Program-made: the position numbers and the translations under genes
Source of the DNA: CAJBLF01 sp964560855
GTDB lineage: Bacteria; Patescibacteriota; Gracilibacteria; Absconditabacterales; Absconditicoccaceae
DNA length: 64,000 bases
Direction: 5' to 3'
NCBI GenBank assembly: GCA_964560855.1
Contig: CAZLLU010000002.1
Location: forward strand, 1 to 64,000
In this document: positions 1-10,420 of the stretch, piece by piece
Layout of the letters: each line of letters starts with the position of its first letter
How positions within the stretch are numbered: position 1 is the stretch's first letter
The notes under the pieces: model-generated
The model's database searches: none
What the model was told of the DNA's origin: nothing
Seen by the model: only the letters and a program-made list of their open reading frames with translations

Positions 1-50
1 CATATATCGTTTAATCGTTTCATCATTTTATCATTTTATCGTTTACTAGT

Positions 51-2150
51 ATGGCCGAGCGAAAACCCTTAGACAAAGTGAGAAACATCGGAATCATGGC
101 TCACATTGATGCGGGAAAAACAACCTTTACAGAAAGGGTACTTTTTTATACAGGAAAAAAACACAAGATCTGAGAAACTCATGATGGAGAGGCAGATATG
201 GATTGGATGGAACAGGAAAAAGAGAGAGGAATTACCATCACTTCAGCTGCTACTACATGTTTTCGGCATGATAATCAAGTAAATATCATCGATACCCCAG
301 GACACGTGGACTTTACCGTTGAGGTAGAGAGGTCATTGAGAGTGTTGGATGGTGCGGTAGCGCTATTGGATGGATCTCAAGGAGTAGAACCACAGACAGA
401 GACGGTTTGGAGACAAGCTGACAAATACGGTGTTCCAAGGATCATCTTCGTAAATAAGATGGATAAGCTCGGTGCTGATTTCTATATGTCTTTAGAATCT
501 ATAAAATCTAGAATTACTGACAAAGGAGTCGCTATAGAACTTCCTGTAGGAAGAGCAGAAGACTTCACAGCAGTTATTTCTCTACTTACGATGAAGATGT
601 ATACCTTTTCAGGAGAAAAGGGTACAGAAATCCATGAAGAAGAGATACCAGCTGATATGCTCGAAAAAGCAAAGGAATACAGAGAAATAATGATAGATAA
701 GGTCTCTATGTTTGACGATGAATTAGCTGAAAAATTTCTCGCAGGTGAAGAACCATCTCTAGATCTCATCAAGAGAGCAATCAGAAAAGGAACAATAACC
801 AATCAGCTCTATCCTGTTATGTGTGGATCTGCATTGGGAAATAAAGGTGTACAATTGGCTTTGGATTCAGTTATCGATTTCTTGCCTTCTCCATTGGATA
901 GAGGAACAATAAAAGGTATCGATCCAGATGATGACACCAAAATATTGGAGAGAAAGCTTGATGATAAGGAACCAGTCGCTGCTATCGCGTTCAAGATCGC
1001 TACTGATCCGTTCGTAGGTACGTTGACGTTCGTAAGAGTATATTCAGGTACGATAAAGACAGGAGATACATTACTCAATCCTATCACAAGACAGAAAGAA
1101 AGAGTAGGAAGGTTGTTGCTTATGCATGCCAACAAGAGAGAAGAAATATCAGAAATACATGCAGGTCATATCTGCGCGTTCCTCGGACTCAAAGATACGA
1201 GAACAGGACACACACTTTGTGATACAAAAGATCCTATCATCCTCGAAAAGATGGAGTTCCCAGCACCGGTAATCGATATCGCTATCGAGCCAAAGTCAAA
1301 AGCTGATCAGGAAAAGATGGGTATCGCATTGTCTAAACTTGCATACGAAGATCCTTCATTCAAATACTATTCAGACCCTGAAAGCAATCAGACTATCATC
1401 GCAGGAATGGGAGAATTGCACTTGGAAATCATCGTAGATAGATTGAGAAGAGAACACAAAGTAGAAGTAAATACCGGTAAACCACAAGTAGCATACAGAG
1501 AAACTATTACTATGGATGCTGATGGAGAAGGAGTATTCAAGAGACAGACAGGAGGTAGAGGACAATTCGGACACGTATTGATTCACCTTCAAAAAAATAT
1601 GGAGAAAGACTATGAATTTAGAGACGAAGTAACAGGAGGTACAATTCCTAAGGAGTTTATCCCAGCTATCGATAAGGGAGCAAAAGAAACAGTTGCACAA
1701 GGAGTGCTGGCTGGATTCCCTATCATCAACGTAAGAGTTGTTCCTTATGACGGATCTTATCATGATGTGGATTCATCAGAAATCGCGTTCAAGATTGCAA
1801 CCTATAGAGCGTTCAAAGATGCATTCATGAAGGCAAATCCTGTACTTCTAGAACCAGTAATGGACGTAGAAGTTGTTACTCCAGAAGATTACGTTGGAGA
1901 CGTGATGGGAGACCTTTCATCAAGAAGAGGAATGATCCAAGGACAAGATAAAAGAGGAAACGCAGCTGTTATCAAGGCAAAAGTTCCTTTGGCAGAAATG
2001 TTTGGATATACAACAGACTTGAGATCAAATACACAAGGAAGAGCACAATCATCTATGCACTTCGCTTCATACGAAAGAGTTCCAGAAAATGTAGCCAAGA
2101 AAATCATCGAAGAAAGATCAGGAAAAATCAAGGCTATGGATGCTGAATAG
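51..2150 (+). CDS. fusA: Elongation factor G (translocase GTPase)
   Basis: This is the GTPase that drives tRNA/mRNA translocation on the ribosome; 699 aa, normal family length. G1 AHIDAGKTT lies near residue 20, followed by MDWMEQEKERGITITSAATT, DTPGHVDFT and NKMDKLGADF, and the C-terminal domains III-V are complete. The start is the first ATG giving the conserved N-terminus (KVRNIGIMAHIDAG). Codon 41 (171-173) is UGA where EF-G has Gly (KIGETHDG). Codon 72 (264-266) is CGG where EF-G has Trp (TTCFW). Only one UGA occurs in a Gly-rich protein, which suggests avoidance in a highly expressed gene. It stands alone and is followed by a terminator. The 50 bp upstream hold a TCATTTTATCRTTT-type short repeat. 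Confidence 0.98.
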
Positions 2151-2196
2151 ACTCAATTATTTAATTACGGATTACGAATTCTTATTTACAAATATA

Positions 2197-2250
2197 AAAA
2201 AAGAGCTCTGCTGTTTTCCCGTCCTCTGGCGGGCAGCGGAGCTTTTTTTA
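2197..2250 (+). terminator. Rho-independent terminator after fusA
   Basis: AGCTCTGCTG pairs with CAGCGGAGCT around a CCCGTCCTCTGGCGGG-containing loop and is followed by a run of seven T. It overlaps the stop codon of the convergent gene on the minus strand. Confidence 0.8.
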
Positions 2251-3531
2251 TCATATTTTTTCTTGGAGTTCATGGATAATCCTATCAAAGGTTTTTTTCA
2301 GAAACTCCTTGTCTTCAATAGAAAGTAAATCATTAATTCCTCAGATTGGTCTGTCCATATTTTTCCAAAGTATCGTTTTTTGACCCAAAAGGTGCAACTC
2401 TAGAGATAAGAGATCTAAATTGCTATTTCTTAGCTCTTGTTGTCTACGTATTTGCTGCTTTTTATGCAAAAGGACATCCTTGTCTTCGTTTATGGTAAGT
2501 TGTAGCTCTTTTTGTATATTTATTCATGATTTTTTATCTTTGATCTGAATGATCAAATCTATTTTCTGTGCTTGATCTTCACCAACGCTAGCTTTGATGA
2601 TTTTGATGTCATAACGATCTTTTTGTAGTAGCGCAAGATTTCTAAAAAATCGTTCAACTGCTTTTTCGGCTAATAGTCATGGCTTGTTTTGGTAATTAGC
2701 ATTATACATTTCTTTTTCATAATCTTTGAATCCATACATAATAACTTCCTGGTAGTCTCTGTATTTTGCAAGGATGTTTTTGACTAATGCCAACTTGATA
2801 AATTTTTGCGCAGAATAAAATTTCTTATTATGACTTCACATCTGAGTAGTATCTATTATAGGGTATCATACCTCTGTACCAAATGTCTCCAAATCATTGA
2901 GCAATTCATACAAAGAGAAATAGTGCTTATTTCCCTGCTTATCCTGCTCAAAAAAACATTGTATATCAAAGACATCTGCATTGGAAGTAAATTGCTGTGG
3001 ATCAAACATAATATTTCTTGATTTTGTCGGAAGGATATTTTTGATATCCAAAAGATTAAGCATATCAGTAATGGAAGAGAGTTCTTCTTTTTCTTTGATT
3101 CATAGATGACTTTGAGAAGAAAGTTCTTTTTCCCTTTTTACAAGCTTATATCTAGGTGTCTCTAAGAGGTTCGTATGGGAAACAGTAGCAAAAGTTTTAA
3201 GATAATCCTCTTTGAATGTATGAGATTTAAACATATTTTCTGATTCTTTTTTTGCGAGCGTAGTGTCAAATCCTGGATCTATTTCCTGACCTCAGCTGTT
3301 CTTCCAATCATTTTCCTGAAGTAAGGTAAAATATTCTTTTTCTATGCCTTTGATGAGTTCAGTGTTGATACACTTAATTTCTGGTTGTGAAAAACCTTTG
3401 ATAATCCTTTTTACAGTATCTTCTTTCATTTCTTGTATTTTCCACACAAGACGTCACTTTTCACTTGTATCTTCTTGGACAAAATCCTTGATATCTTTTT
3501 TTGAAAGCGTATGTGAAAATTTTTTTGACAT
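2248..3531 (-). CDS. Hypothetical protein, 427 aa, possible nuclease-like C-terminus
   Basis: I do not recognise a family. The frame is open from an ATG 30 nt downstream of a near-consensus promoter to a UAA, and it crosses several UGA codons read as Gly. The protein is hydrophilic and Lys/Glu-rich with no TM segment or signal peptide. The C-terminal third (about residues 290-350) has a strand-rich segment (IDLIIQIKDKKSGINIQ) that loosely resembles a PD-(D/E)XK core, but no E-x-K motif is clear, so I make no functional call. The last residues are basic and helical (KKQQIRRQQELR). It is monocistronic and convergent with fusA. Confidence 0.75.
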
Positions 3532-3560
3532 AAGGAGAATCAACAAAATAAAGATATCTA

Positions 3561-3589
3561 AGTATACTCAGACTATCTTTGTTTGTCAA
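3561..3589 (-). promoter_or_regulatory. Promoter of the 427-aa hypothetical gene
   Basis: On the minus strand, TTGACA, a 17-nt spacer and TATACT lie about 30 nt upstream of the ATG at 3531. Confidence 0.8.
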
Positions 3590-3640
3590 AAAATAAGGAA
3601 TCGCTTGATACTTTGTTCTTGCAAACTTTTTGGACATACA

Positions 3641-3840
3641 TATTAAGATAATGCTTAATGTTGAATGCTTAATGCTTAATGAAAGACTTGTCTAGCTACA
3701 AACTATCGTAATATTACAATAGTTCATACAATAACAATTCCTACATTTAAAATTCAAAATTTACTTGTCCTCGAAGAGGGAAATTTAAAATTCAAAATTC
3801 AACATTTAAAATTACACATTAGTTTAGAGGTTCAATATTC
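3641..3840. repeat. Intergenic A/T direct-repeat array with interspersed elements
   Basis: The region holds repeated TGCTTAATG, then an ATTACAATAGTTCATAC element, then AATTTAAAATTCAAAATT-type repeats flanking ACTTGTCCTCGAAGAGGG. The same ACTTGTCCTCGAAG(G)AGGG core surrounded by AAATTGAAAATT repeats lies inside the cca gene near 58095-58140. No gene is visible here. Confidence 0.75.
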
Positions 3841-3851
3841 AAAATTTCGTC

Positions 3852-4355
3852 ATGAAAAAAAGAATAGTCGTCAACGACAAGATGCAAAAAAATTATACCT
3901 ATTATCTGACTGAACCGATGGGGAAGAATTTTTCTCCGATTTTTCATCCGGAATTAACACCGCAAGAGATGCTCGAGATGGGCGTTTTCGGAGGCAAATA
4001 CATGACGGATTGTCAGAAAGAATTCCCTTTATCTCGATTTAAAAACGCAAAATTATCTCCTCAAAAACACGATGCAAAATTGAATTTTTTTGGCGTAAAC
4101 GCTTCGCAGTCATTGAAAGTCCGACAAGAAAAATGATGGATTCATCCAGAAGATCCGCGTGGTCGATTCCAACGATACTGCAGATATTATATGGGGAGGA
4201 GGGGACCGGACGATGAACGTCAGATTAAACGTCGGAGAGCAATCAAGAGGCATATAGTTCAGATCAAAAAATGATGCTATCCTTTGGATCGAGACTGCAG
4301 GAAAAAACAGAGACAAGCAGTACTTCATCGAGCTTACGATAGCAGGAAATTATAG
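3852..4355 (+). CDS. Conserved Trp-rich hypothetical protein, 167 aa
   Basis: This is a small soluble protein of a widespread family that I recognise by sequence but not by function (MTDCQKEFP, AKLS, FGVNASQSL, DPRGWFQWYCRYYMGRR, QIKRWRAIKRH, HWAYDSRKL). Under the standard code it would break at two UGA codons and carry Arg at the family's Trp positions. Here GRFQRYC is encoded GGT-CGA-TTC-CAA-CGA-TAC (CGA at 4164-4166 and 4173-4175), so reading CGA/CGG as Trp and UGA as Gly restores the consensus. Neighbouring real arginines are CGT, AGA or AGG. It ends with UAG and is followed at once by a terminator. Confidence 0.9.
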
Positions 4356-4357
4356 AA

Positions 4358-4388
4358 AAACGCCGGTCAAAATAACCAGCGTTTTTTT
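4358..4388 (+). terminator. Terminator after the Trp-rich conserved gene
   Basis: The stem ACGCCGGT/ACCAGCGT (one mismatch) is followed by seven T, starting three nt after the UAG. Confidence 0.8.
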
Positions 4389-4394
4389 GATAGA

Positions 4395-4844
4395 TTATTG
4401 TCTCCATATCATTTTAAGGGTTTTATGTAACCCAATGATACTGATGACATAAAAGAGCATACAGACACCCCAACAAATAATATTCCCTATTCTTGCATCT
4501 CCGTTAAAGATGATGCTTGAATAGATTTCTTCTGTTGGTTTTAGCATCTGCACCCCATGCCACATAATGCCTACTACAAGTAGGATAGTTATGAAGAACA
4601 AAACCCAAGCCCAAGGTGTTTTAACTGTTTTTAGTATTTTTCCCTTCAGGGAATCATACTCATACCTCTGAAATGCAGAATCAAGCCCCCAAAAGGCGGC
4701 AAATAGGGCAAGGATTACCGGAATCAAACCCCAGAGATATGACATAGAATATTCAAAGGGCTGGAGGTTTCGGCCTACAATGTAAGCCTCTAAGATGTGC
4801 AATGAAATAAGTGCACCAATCATGCGAAACGTAGTATTTTTCAT
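4395..4844 (-). CDS. Four-TM hypothetical membrane protein
   Basis: 149 aa, with no UGA needed. Four hydrophobic segments are visible: about 8-25, 37-56, 77-95 and 120-140. A charged cytoplasmic-type loop (RYEYDSLKGKILKTVK) lies between the second and third. I do not recognise the family. It is a single gene with its own promoter and is convergent with the gene at 3852-4355, sharing the terminator region. Confidence 0.8.
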   Translation of the reverse strand: MKNTTFRMIGALISLHILEAYIVGRNLQPFEYSMSYLWGLIPVILALFAAFWGLDSAFQRYEYDSLKGKILKTVKTPWAWVLFFITILLVVGIMWHGVQMLKPTEEIYSSIIFNGDARIGNIICWGVCMLFYVISIIGLHKTLKMIWRQ

Positions 4845-4870
4845 GTTTTTTTATAGTTTTTATTTTAATA

Positions 4871-4898
4871 CTTATATATATTTACAGCAAAAGGTCAA
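4871..4898 (-). promoter_or_regulatory. Promoter of the four-TM protein
   Basis: On the minus strand, TTGACC, 16 nt and TATAAG lie about 27 nt before the ATG. Confidence 0.5.
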
Positions 4899-4985
4899 AT
4901 AATTATGACATATTATGTATACAAGAAAATAGTATAGATTTCCTTAGACGAATACGGCTGAGTAGGATACTATCAAGTCTTTTTG

Positions 4986-5864
4986 TTATTTCACGGTATA
5001 TTTGACGGAGGTATCGATGACGTTTCCCTCTTTTTTTGTGATAGAAAATATCGGAAGGAAATCCTTGTCAGGGATGCCGTCCTGGAGGATGGATGTCACG
5101 GCATCATCAGGAGAGACGACAATCCTTCACAATATATAGCTTCTTGTCTTCAATTTGATTCAGATACGCTTGAGTGATTGGTAGATAAGTTCAGAACAAT
5201 AGATAGCGCTAGAATCTTCGGTAAGCATATCATAATCGTATTCTTTCCCTAGATTCTGCAATGCATATACGAGGAATTTTTGCTTTTTTTCTGGGGAAGC
5301 GGTAATCCTAAATCCGATGATACCTTCTAGGTAGGAATTCCCGTTTTCTTTGAGATTGGCCACATCCATGATACTCCTTACCTGTACGCCTTCAGAGGAA
5401 CTATCGATGATGAGCTCTTCCAAATCGTTGGTATAATACGGTGCAAGCATCGCATAAAGATCGCTATTTTTGCCGAAGGCTTGGGCGAGTTTTGGGCGAG
5501 TGCCGATATATATGATGGAATGCTGTCGCTTTCCCGGAATGAAAAAACTGCTTACATATCTGCTGTCGGTGAAAAAAATATCGCTTGGCTGCAGTTGCGC
5601 TATGGAAGATTCGATATCTTGCCGTGAGAGCAATTCTATTTGATCGTTTATGATATTGTAATGGTCATCCAACGATAGCTTTTTGATCGCTACATGACTT
5701 ACCGTTTTCATTATGGCTGATTGGATGGGAAGCCTGATTTTAGTATCTATGACAGGAATCTTGTTGGGAAAGATTAGGGAAAAAAGAACCAATACCAAAC
5801 ATATTCATGCTATTGTGAAGAATATCATCATACATATCTTTATTTTGATCCTTATTTTTGCCAT
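4986..5864 (-). CDS. Membrane-anchored YiiX/NlpC-P60-like (permuted papain-fold) hydrolase
   Basis: 292 aa. The ATG at 5864 gives an N-terminal hydrophobic anchor (KICMMIFFTIAGICLVLVLF) that contains a UGA-encoded Gly. The soluble part has the features of YiiX-like enzymes: QPSDIFFTDS, then a catalytic-type His in KRQHSIIYIG, and later the Cys in IYCSELIYQSL, in permuted order. The true C-terminus lies 58 codons beyond the first UGA (after QSLKRI) and ends at UAA. A cell-wall or lipid amide hydrolase role is inferred from the fold; the substrate is unknown. It lies 25 nt downstream of prfA on the same strand. Confidence 0.8.
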
Positions 5865-5889
5865 GCATGCAGATAGGTATAAATGAGCT

Positions 5890-6960
5890 TTATTTCATGC
5901 TCTCTGCCAACAATCTGGTCTGATTTTCCATAACAAGTGCATCGATCATATCTTGGATTTCTCCGGTCATGAACACAGGAATATTTGACCAAGACTGATG
6001 GATGCGGTGATCGGTGATTCTATCTTGAGGGAAATTGTATGTCCTGATTTTTTCAGATCTATCTCCATTTCCGATCTGGTCTCCTCTGAGGGTTTTGGTC
6101 TCGGCAGTTTTCTTGTCGAGTTCTATCTGATAGAGCCTTGCTTTCAATACTGATCGAGCCTTATCTTTATTTTGTAATTGCGATTTACTGTCTCAGATAT
6201 TTACGATAAGTCCGCTCGGAAGATGGCGTAATCTCACTCCAGTCTGGTTCTTGTTGGCGTTCTGACCTCCGCTTGATGAGGCTGCATAGGTATCCATTTC
6301 TACGTCTTTTGGATCGATGACAAAATCGATATCTTCCGCTTCCGGCATGATAGCTACCGTTACGGTCGAAGTATGGACTCTTCCTTGTGATTCTGTTTCA
6401 GGGATTCTTTGTACTCTATGAACACCACTTTCAAACTTCATGATGGAATAGACTTTATTTCCACTGATTTTTACCATTACGAATTTGATTCATCCGATAT
6501 CAGAGAGCTGTTCTTCTACGATTTCTGCTTTTCGTCATTTTTTCGTTGCATATCCGAGATACATCTTCAATAGTTCTGCTGCAAACAATCCAGCTTCATC
6601 TCCTCCAGCAGCAGGTCTGATTTCCAAGAAAATGTTTTTATCATCATTAGGATCTTTAGGCAGAAGCTCGATCTTGATTTTCTGTTCGAGTATTGCCAAT
6701 TGCGCGTCCGCTTCTTTCAATTCTTCCTTGGCCATCTCTATCATCTCTGCATCGCTTTCATTGTTGATGATCTCTTTGGCTCATTTCACCTGTTCATTAT
6801 ATTTCTTGTATGACTGGATGAGATCGAAGATATCCTGAAGATTGGATATTTCTTTGTTGATGATAATAGATTTTTTCTGATCGGAAATAATCTCAGGATC
6901 CATGGATTGTCCCCTGAGTTCGAGATATCTTTTTTCTATATTGCTTAATTTATCTAACAT
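5890..6960 (-). CDS. prfA: Peptide chain release factor 1
   Basis: RF1 recognises UAA/UAG and releases the nascent chain; 356 aa. The codon-recognition tripeptide is P-E-T (VQRIPETESQGRVHTS), the RF1 type rather than the RF2 SPF type. The catalytic GGQ lies in AASSSGGQNANKNQTG, where canonical RF1 has SGAGGQHVN, so the flanks deviate. UGA (6535-6537) followed by CGA (6532-6534) encodes the conserved Gly-Trp of KKGWKAE. UGA also encodes Gly in DIGGIKF and after NEQVK. RF1 alone fits a genome in which UGA is sense and RF2 unnecessary. The start ATG gives the usual LDKLSNIEKRY N-terminus. Confidence 0.97.
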
Positions 6961-7015
6961 TATAAAACAATGAATAACTAAAAATTAAAAATGAAAAATG
7001 TTGGTATCTTTTTAA

Positions 7016-7375
7016 CTAATATCCATCTTTCTTTTTGGATGTTTTTATTGTTGCTACAAGTATTTTTAATAATTCTTTTCATAAATTATGTAATGAACAA
7101 TATTCGTCTTGAGTAATGTATTCTGTCTCTAAAAGAATGTCTAACCAATATAATGTTTCATTAGCTTCTTTAAGAGCTATACTCATTTTGTTGATAAAAT
7201 CTGCTCTTGATTGTCCAAATTCAGCTTCACGAACTAATGCTCAAATACTTGTTCATGATCTTATTAATTGCTTACTTAAAATAAATTCTTGTTTTTTTTG
7301 AGAAAGATGCTGGTAAAGTCTTACGATTTTAATGCTAAATGTATAACTTTTTGTCTTAAGAATATTTTCAGTCAT
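7016..7375 (-). CDS. Four-helix-bundle protein (S23/IVP-like family)
   Basis: 119 aa. The pattern matches the S23-ribosomal-protein-like four-helix-bundle family found in many CPR genomes: KSYTFSIKIVRLYQHL, LSKQLIRSGTSIGALVREA and the FGQSRADFINKMSIALKEA helix followed by ETLYWLDIL. The SGTSIG glycines are UGA, and another UGA follows HNL. No enzymatic activity is known for the family. It stands alone in AT-rich flanks, which may mark it as accessory. Confidence 0.88.
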
Positions 7376-7436
7376 ATAATCAATAAATAGTAAATTCCTA
7401 CGTTTTTCATTGTTCGTTTTTCATTTTTCATTGTAT

Positions 7437-8072
7437 TTAATAGAAAATTTGTCCTATGATAGTGAAGAGAAAATTGAATATAGCTATGCTGACTTTGGAG
7501 AATACAGGGCTTGCGAGATAGACGAGTGCAATGACAAAAATAATGCCGAAGCGTGCGTTTCTTTCCATTCGCTCAGCAGCTTCGTGTCGCCGTATTTTTA
7601 TCAACCTATATCCATCCAATGGTGCAATAGGAATGAGATTAAAGATAGCAAGCGTTATATTGAGGAAACTGAAATTAATCCAGAAACTAACCATCAGATC
7701 GATATTGTTTGTGAAGATATCATTAGGCGTTCATCACATGATTTTTACATAGATAAGCATGACGACAATTCCGACAATTGCAAGAATGAGATTTGTCGCT
7801 GGTCCTGCAAGTGATACTATGAGTTCTCCTTTGCGGGGATTCTTATAATAGAGTGGATTGATTTGTACGGGTTTACCTCGTCCGAAATGTGCCAAGAATA
7901 CCATCAGGAATCCTATGGGATCGATATGTTTCAATGGGTTAGGGGTCAGTCTTCCTTGTAGTTTTGGTGTAGGATCTCCAAGACGATAGGAAACATATGC
8001 ATGAGCATATTCATGCATTCAGATAGATACTGCGAGGATAATCGCCAATTGTATGATTTCCCATATTCACAT
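7437..8072 (-). CDS. Site-2-protease-like M50 zinc metalloprotease
   Basis: 211 aa membrane protease. The zinc motif HEYAH lies at residues 20-24, just after an N-terminal TM helix, and the third ligand motif lies in NLIPIAPLDGYRLI. A VSLAGPATNLILA segment matches M50 family members such as YwhC-type proteins. UGA encodes Gly just before MHEYAH and the double Gly after YVKIM. It starts three nt after the stop of the binding-protein-like gene, so the two are probably co-transcribed. It likely cleaves membrane-embedded substrates; the target is unknown. Confidence 0.9.
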
Positions 8073-8075
8073 AAT

Positions 8076-10070
8076 CTATTTCATGGCATTAGTTAAAAAG
8101 CTTTCGAAGTTATTGAAGTTTCGAATTTTCTTGCCGTCGATATGGATGTTGCTGACGAGCTTAAGATTTTTGTAGATATAATTTCTTCGATTGTATTCGT
8201 TGAGGTCGACGTTTTGGCCGCTACCGAAAAGCGATTCCACGAGATCAGGTTTGATGTTGAGATTGAGATATTCATTGCCGAGAATAACGAACGGCATATC
8301 CTTGGAATAAATACTATTGATCTCTATAAGCGGCTTTTTTTTGCCCTTATCGTCTGCTGCTATGTATTGTTTCAGAAGTGTAGAGAGTTTTTGGTTCTGA
8401 TATTGTGATGGATTGATTTCTGATTTATCCGTGCTAAAGAGCTTGGTGAGATCTTGCTTGAGCCCCATATCCACGGAATTGATGAGAATATCATAATCAC
8501 CAACCATGAGCCTGCCTTGGAATTGTTCTGGAGTAGTTATCTTTTCGAAAACAAAATTTTCAGAGATGTCTGCCTCCTTGAAGATGCGTTGCATTCTTGC
8601 GACGACAAAATCATTGATATAATTGCTATAATAGATAGCGGTGAGTTTTACCGGCTCGCCGATGTATTCTTCAGGTTGCGCTTCAGGGATGACATTATAA
8701 ATATCTATTGAGGAGAGGAGCGTCTTCTTAGTGCCTACATAGCCGTAGATACTATATTTGTTTAGTCATGATCAGAGATTTTCTTCTGCGGTACCAAAGG
8801 TGTACCGTCATGATTTACCTCATTTTGTGAAATGCTTTGGTGTGTACGTCTTGCCCTTGTATTCTATAGTGACTTTGTCATAGCTGTCGGTAAAAGCGAA
8901 TTCAACAGGGAGAGATACTCAGGTCTCGATAAAGTAGACGAGTTTTTTGCCTTCACCTTGGATAGTGATGGATTTTGGCAACGCCTGGACATTGATATCG
9001 AGAAGATCTTCTTTGGTTATTATATTTTCACTGTATTCGCGATTGAGCATATCCTTGACGCCAGCTCCGGTGGATTGGAAGACATCGAAAAGCCCATCGT
9101 CATTTTTTCTAAAATATTCTTCGTAGCCGCTACCGTAGAAATTATGTTTGATGAGTCCTCAGAGCGCTCTTCTTCCTCTGACACGGAGCTTCTCAGAGTT
9201 AGTATTGAAGAATACCATGATCAGCTGATTGGTGGAGAGCTTCTTTGAAGTATATCACTTGAGTGTCTCTTCGCCGACATATGCATCTATGATAGATTTT
9301 TCTCAATTCTCAACTGATTTTTTAAACACATCGAATGAGGTAGCGTTTTTGACTTGATAGAAGTTTAAATTACTCTGATTACAGTTTACGAGATTGAATA
9401 CGAGTGAATATTTATCATTGGACTGTCCTACTAGATTCGCACAGTTGGTGTAGACTGGTTTGAATGCAAAGATAGATTTGTAGTCATTCAACTCGACGTT
9501 GATGAGCATATGCTTAGGTAATATATAGTTTGTGAAAAAAAGAATATTGTCAGATGACGCCGTCGGGAAGGTGACCTTGAGTGTGTTGTTTACGTCCTTC
9601 GTGATGATAAGCGTATTGTATTGGGTCAGTAATGTGAGTTTTCGCATATTATTTTTGAGAATCTCATTGTACGTGAAAAACACATCTTCCAGAGAAACTG
9701 GAGTACCGTCGGATCGGATGAATCCTTTATTTAGGCTTATCGTATAGTTCTGGTTATCTTTGGTTGTGACCGTACAGAGATCGGGGATATATGCCGATGT
9801 TCACGTATCGTATGATGGTTTTAGGCATCCATTAAACAGCAATCCTTGATAGAAGTTGCTTTGGGTATCGCTGCGGAGATATGGCAGATAGGAAGTGTTG
9901 CCAAATATCCCTTCCACAAAGGTCCCTCATTTGGTGCTGACCTGAGTAGAGGAGTATGCCACATATTGATAGCCGATATAGATACTCACCAAAACTCGGA
10001 AAAACAAGGATAGAAAAAAGACATATCTCAGAATATCTCTTATGAGTTTCTTCTTGATAGTGATTCACAT
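8076..10070 (-). CDS. Membrane-anchored family-5 (OppA-like) extracytoplasmic binding protein
   Basis: 664 aa. Residues about 11-35 form a TM/signal anchor (ILRYVFFLSLFFRVLVSIYI). The rest has the plan of bacterial extracellular solute-binding family 5: YLRSDTQSNFYQGLLFNG, DGTPVSLEDVFFTYNEIL, a C-terminal GDYDILINSVD and IEINSIYSKDMPFVILGNEY. Many UGA glycines cross the gene. No ABC permease or ATPase lies next to it. It starts two nt after the secG stop, giving secG-binding protein-M50 in one transcript. A peptide-capture role is inferred from the fold. The divergence and lack of a transporter leave a structural or regulatory role possible. Confidence 0.75.
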
Positions 10071-10072
10071 TC

Positions 10073-10306
10073 TTATTTAGTATACGGTAAAATAAGCGAA
10101 GCAAGAAGGAAAGCAATACCTGCTACGAGAGCTACTTTCTTGAGCTTATTTTCGAGGGTCTTTTTGCTTCCGTATTCATTACCTCCAGCCATTCCACCGA
10201 TTCCTAATCCTAGGCCTCCTTTAGGTGACATAAGCAAGACGGAGCCAACGAAAGCTATTCCAGCGATAACAATTACGATAATCAAAAGTGTATGCATTTT
10301 TTTCAT
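10073..10306 (-). CDS. secG: Protein translocase subunit SecG
   Basis: 77 aa with two TM helices (about 5-25 and 58-75) flanking the Gly-rich loop SPKGGLGLGIGGMAGGNEYG, which is typical of SecG. All glycines in the loop are GGN codons and none is UGA. It is the auxiliary subunit of the SecYEG channel. It is the first gene of a short operon with the binding-protein-like gene and the M50 protease. Confidence 0.93.
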   Translation of the reverse strand: MKKMHTLLIIVIVIAGIAFVGSVLLMSPKGGLGLGIGGMAGGNEYGSKKTLENKLKKVALVAGIAFLLASLILPYTK

Positions 10307-10370
10307 AATAACAAAAAATAAAGTGGATTTACTATATATATCTACCTTCCAAAAGCAATACTAGATAAAA

Positions 10371-10392
10371 AAACCCCGGAAATGCTCCGGGG
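10371..10392 (-). terminator. Terminator of the type IV secretion-like operon
   Basis: On the minus strand, CCCCGGA-GCATT-TCCGGGG is followed by seven T. It lies about 28 nt after the UAA at 10421. Confidence 0.85.
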
Positions 10393-10420
10393 CTATAAAA
10401 ATCGGTATTTCTGAGCTAGA

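Noticed and set aside
482..1763. Several minus-strand open frames inside fusA
   Set aside because: Antisense shadows of a conserved gene with no similarity or start signals.
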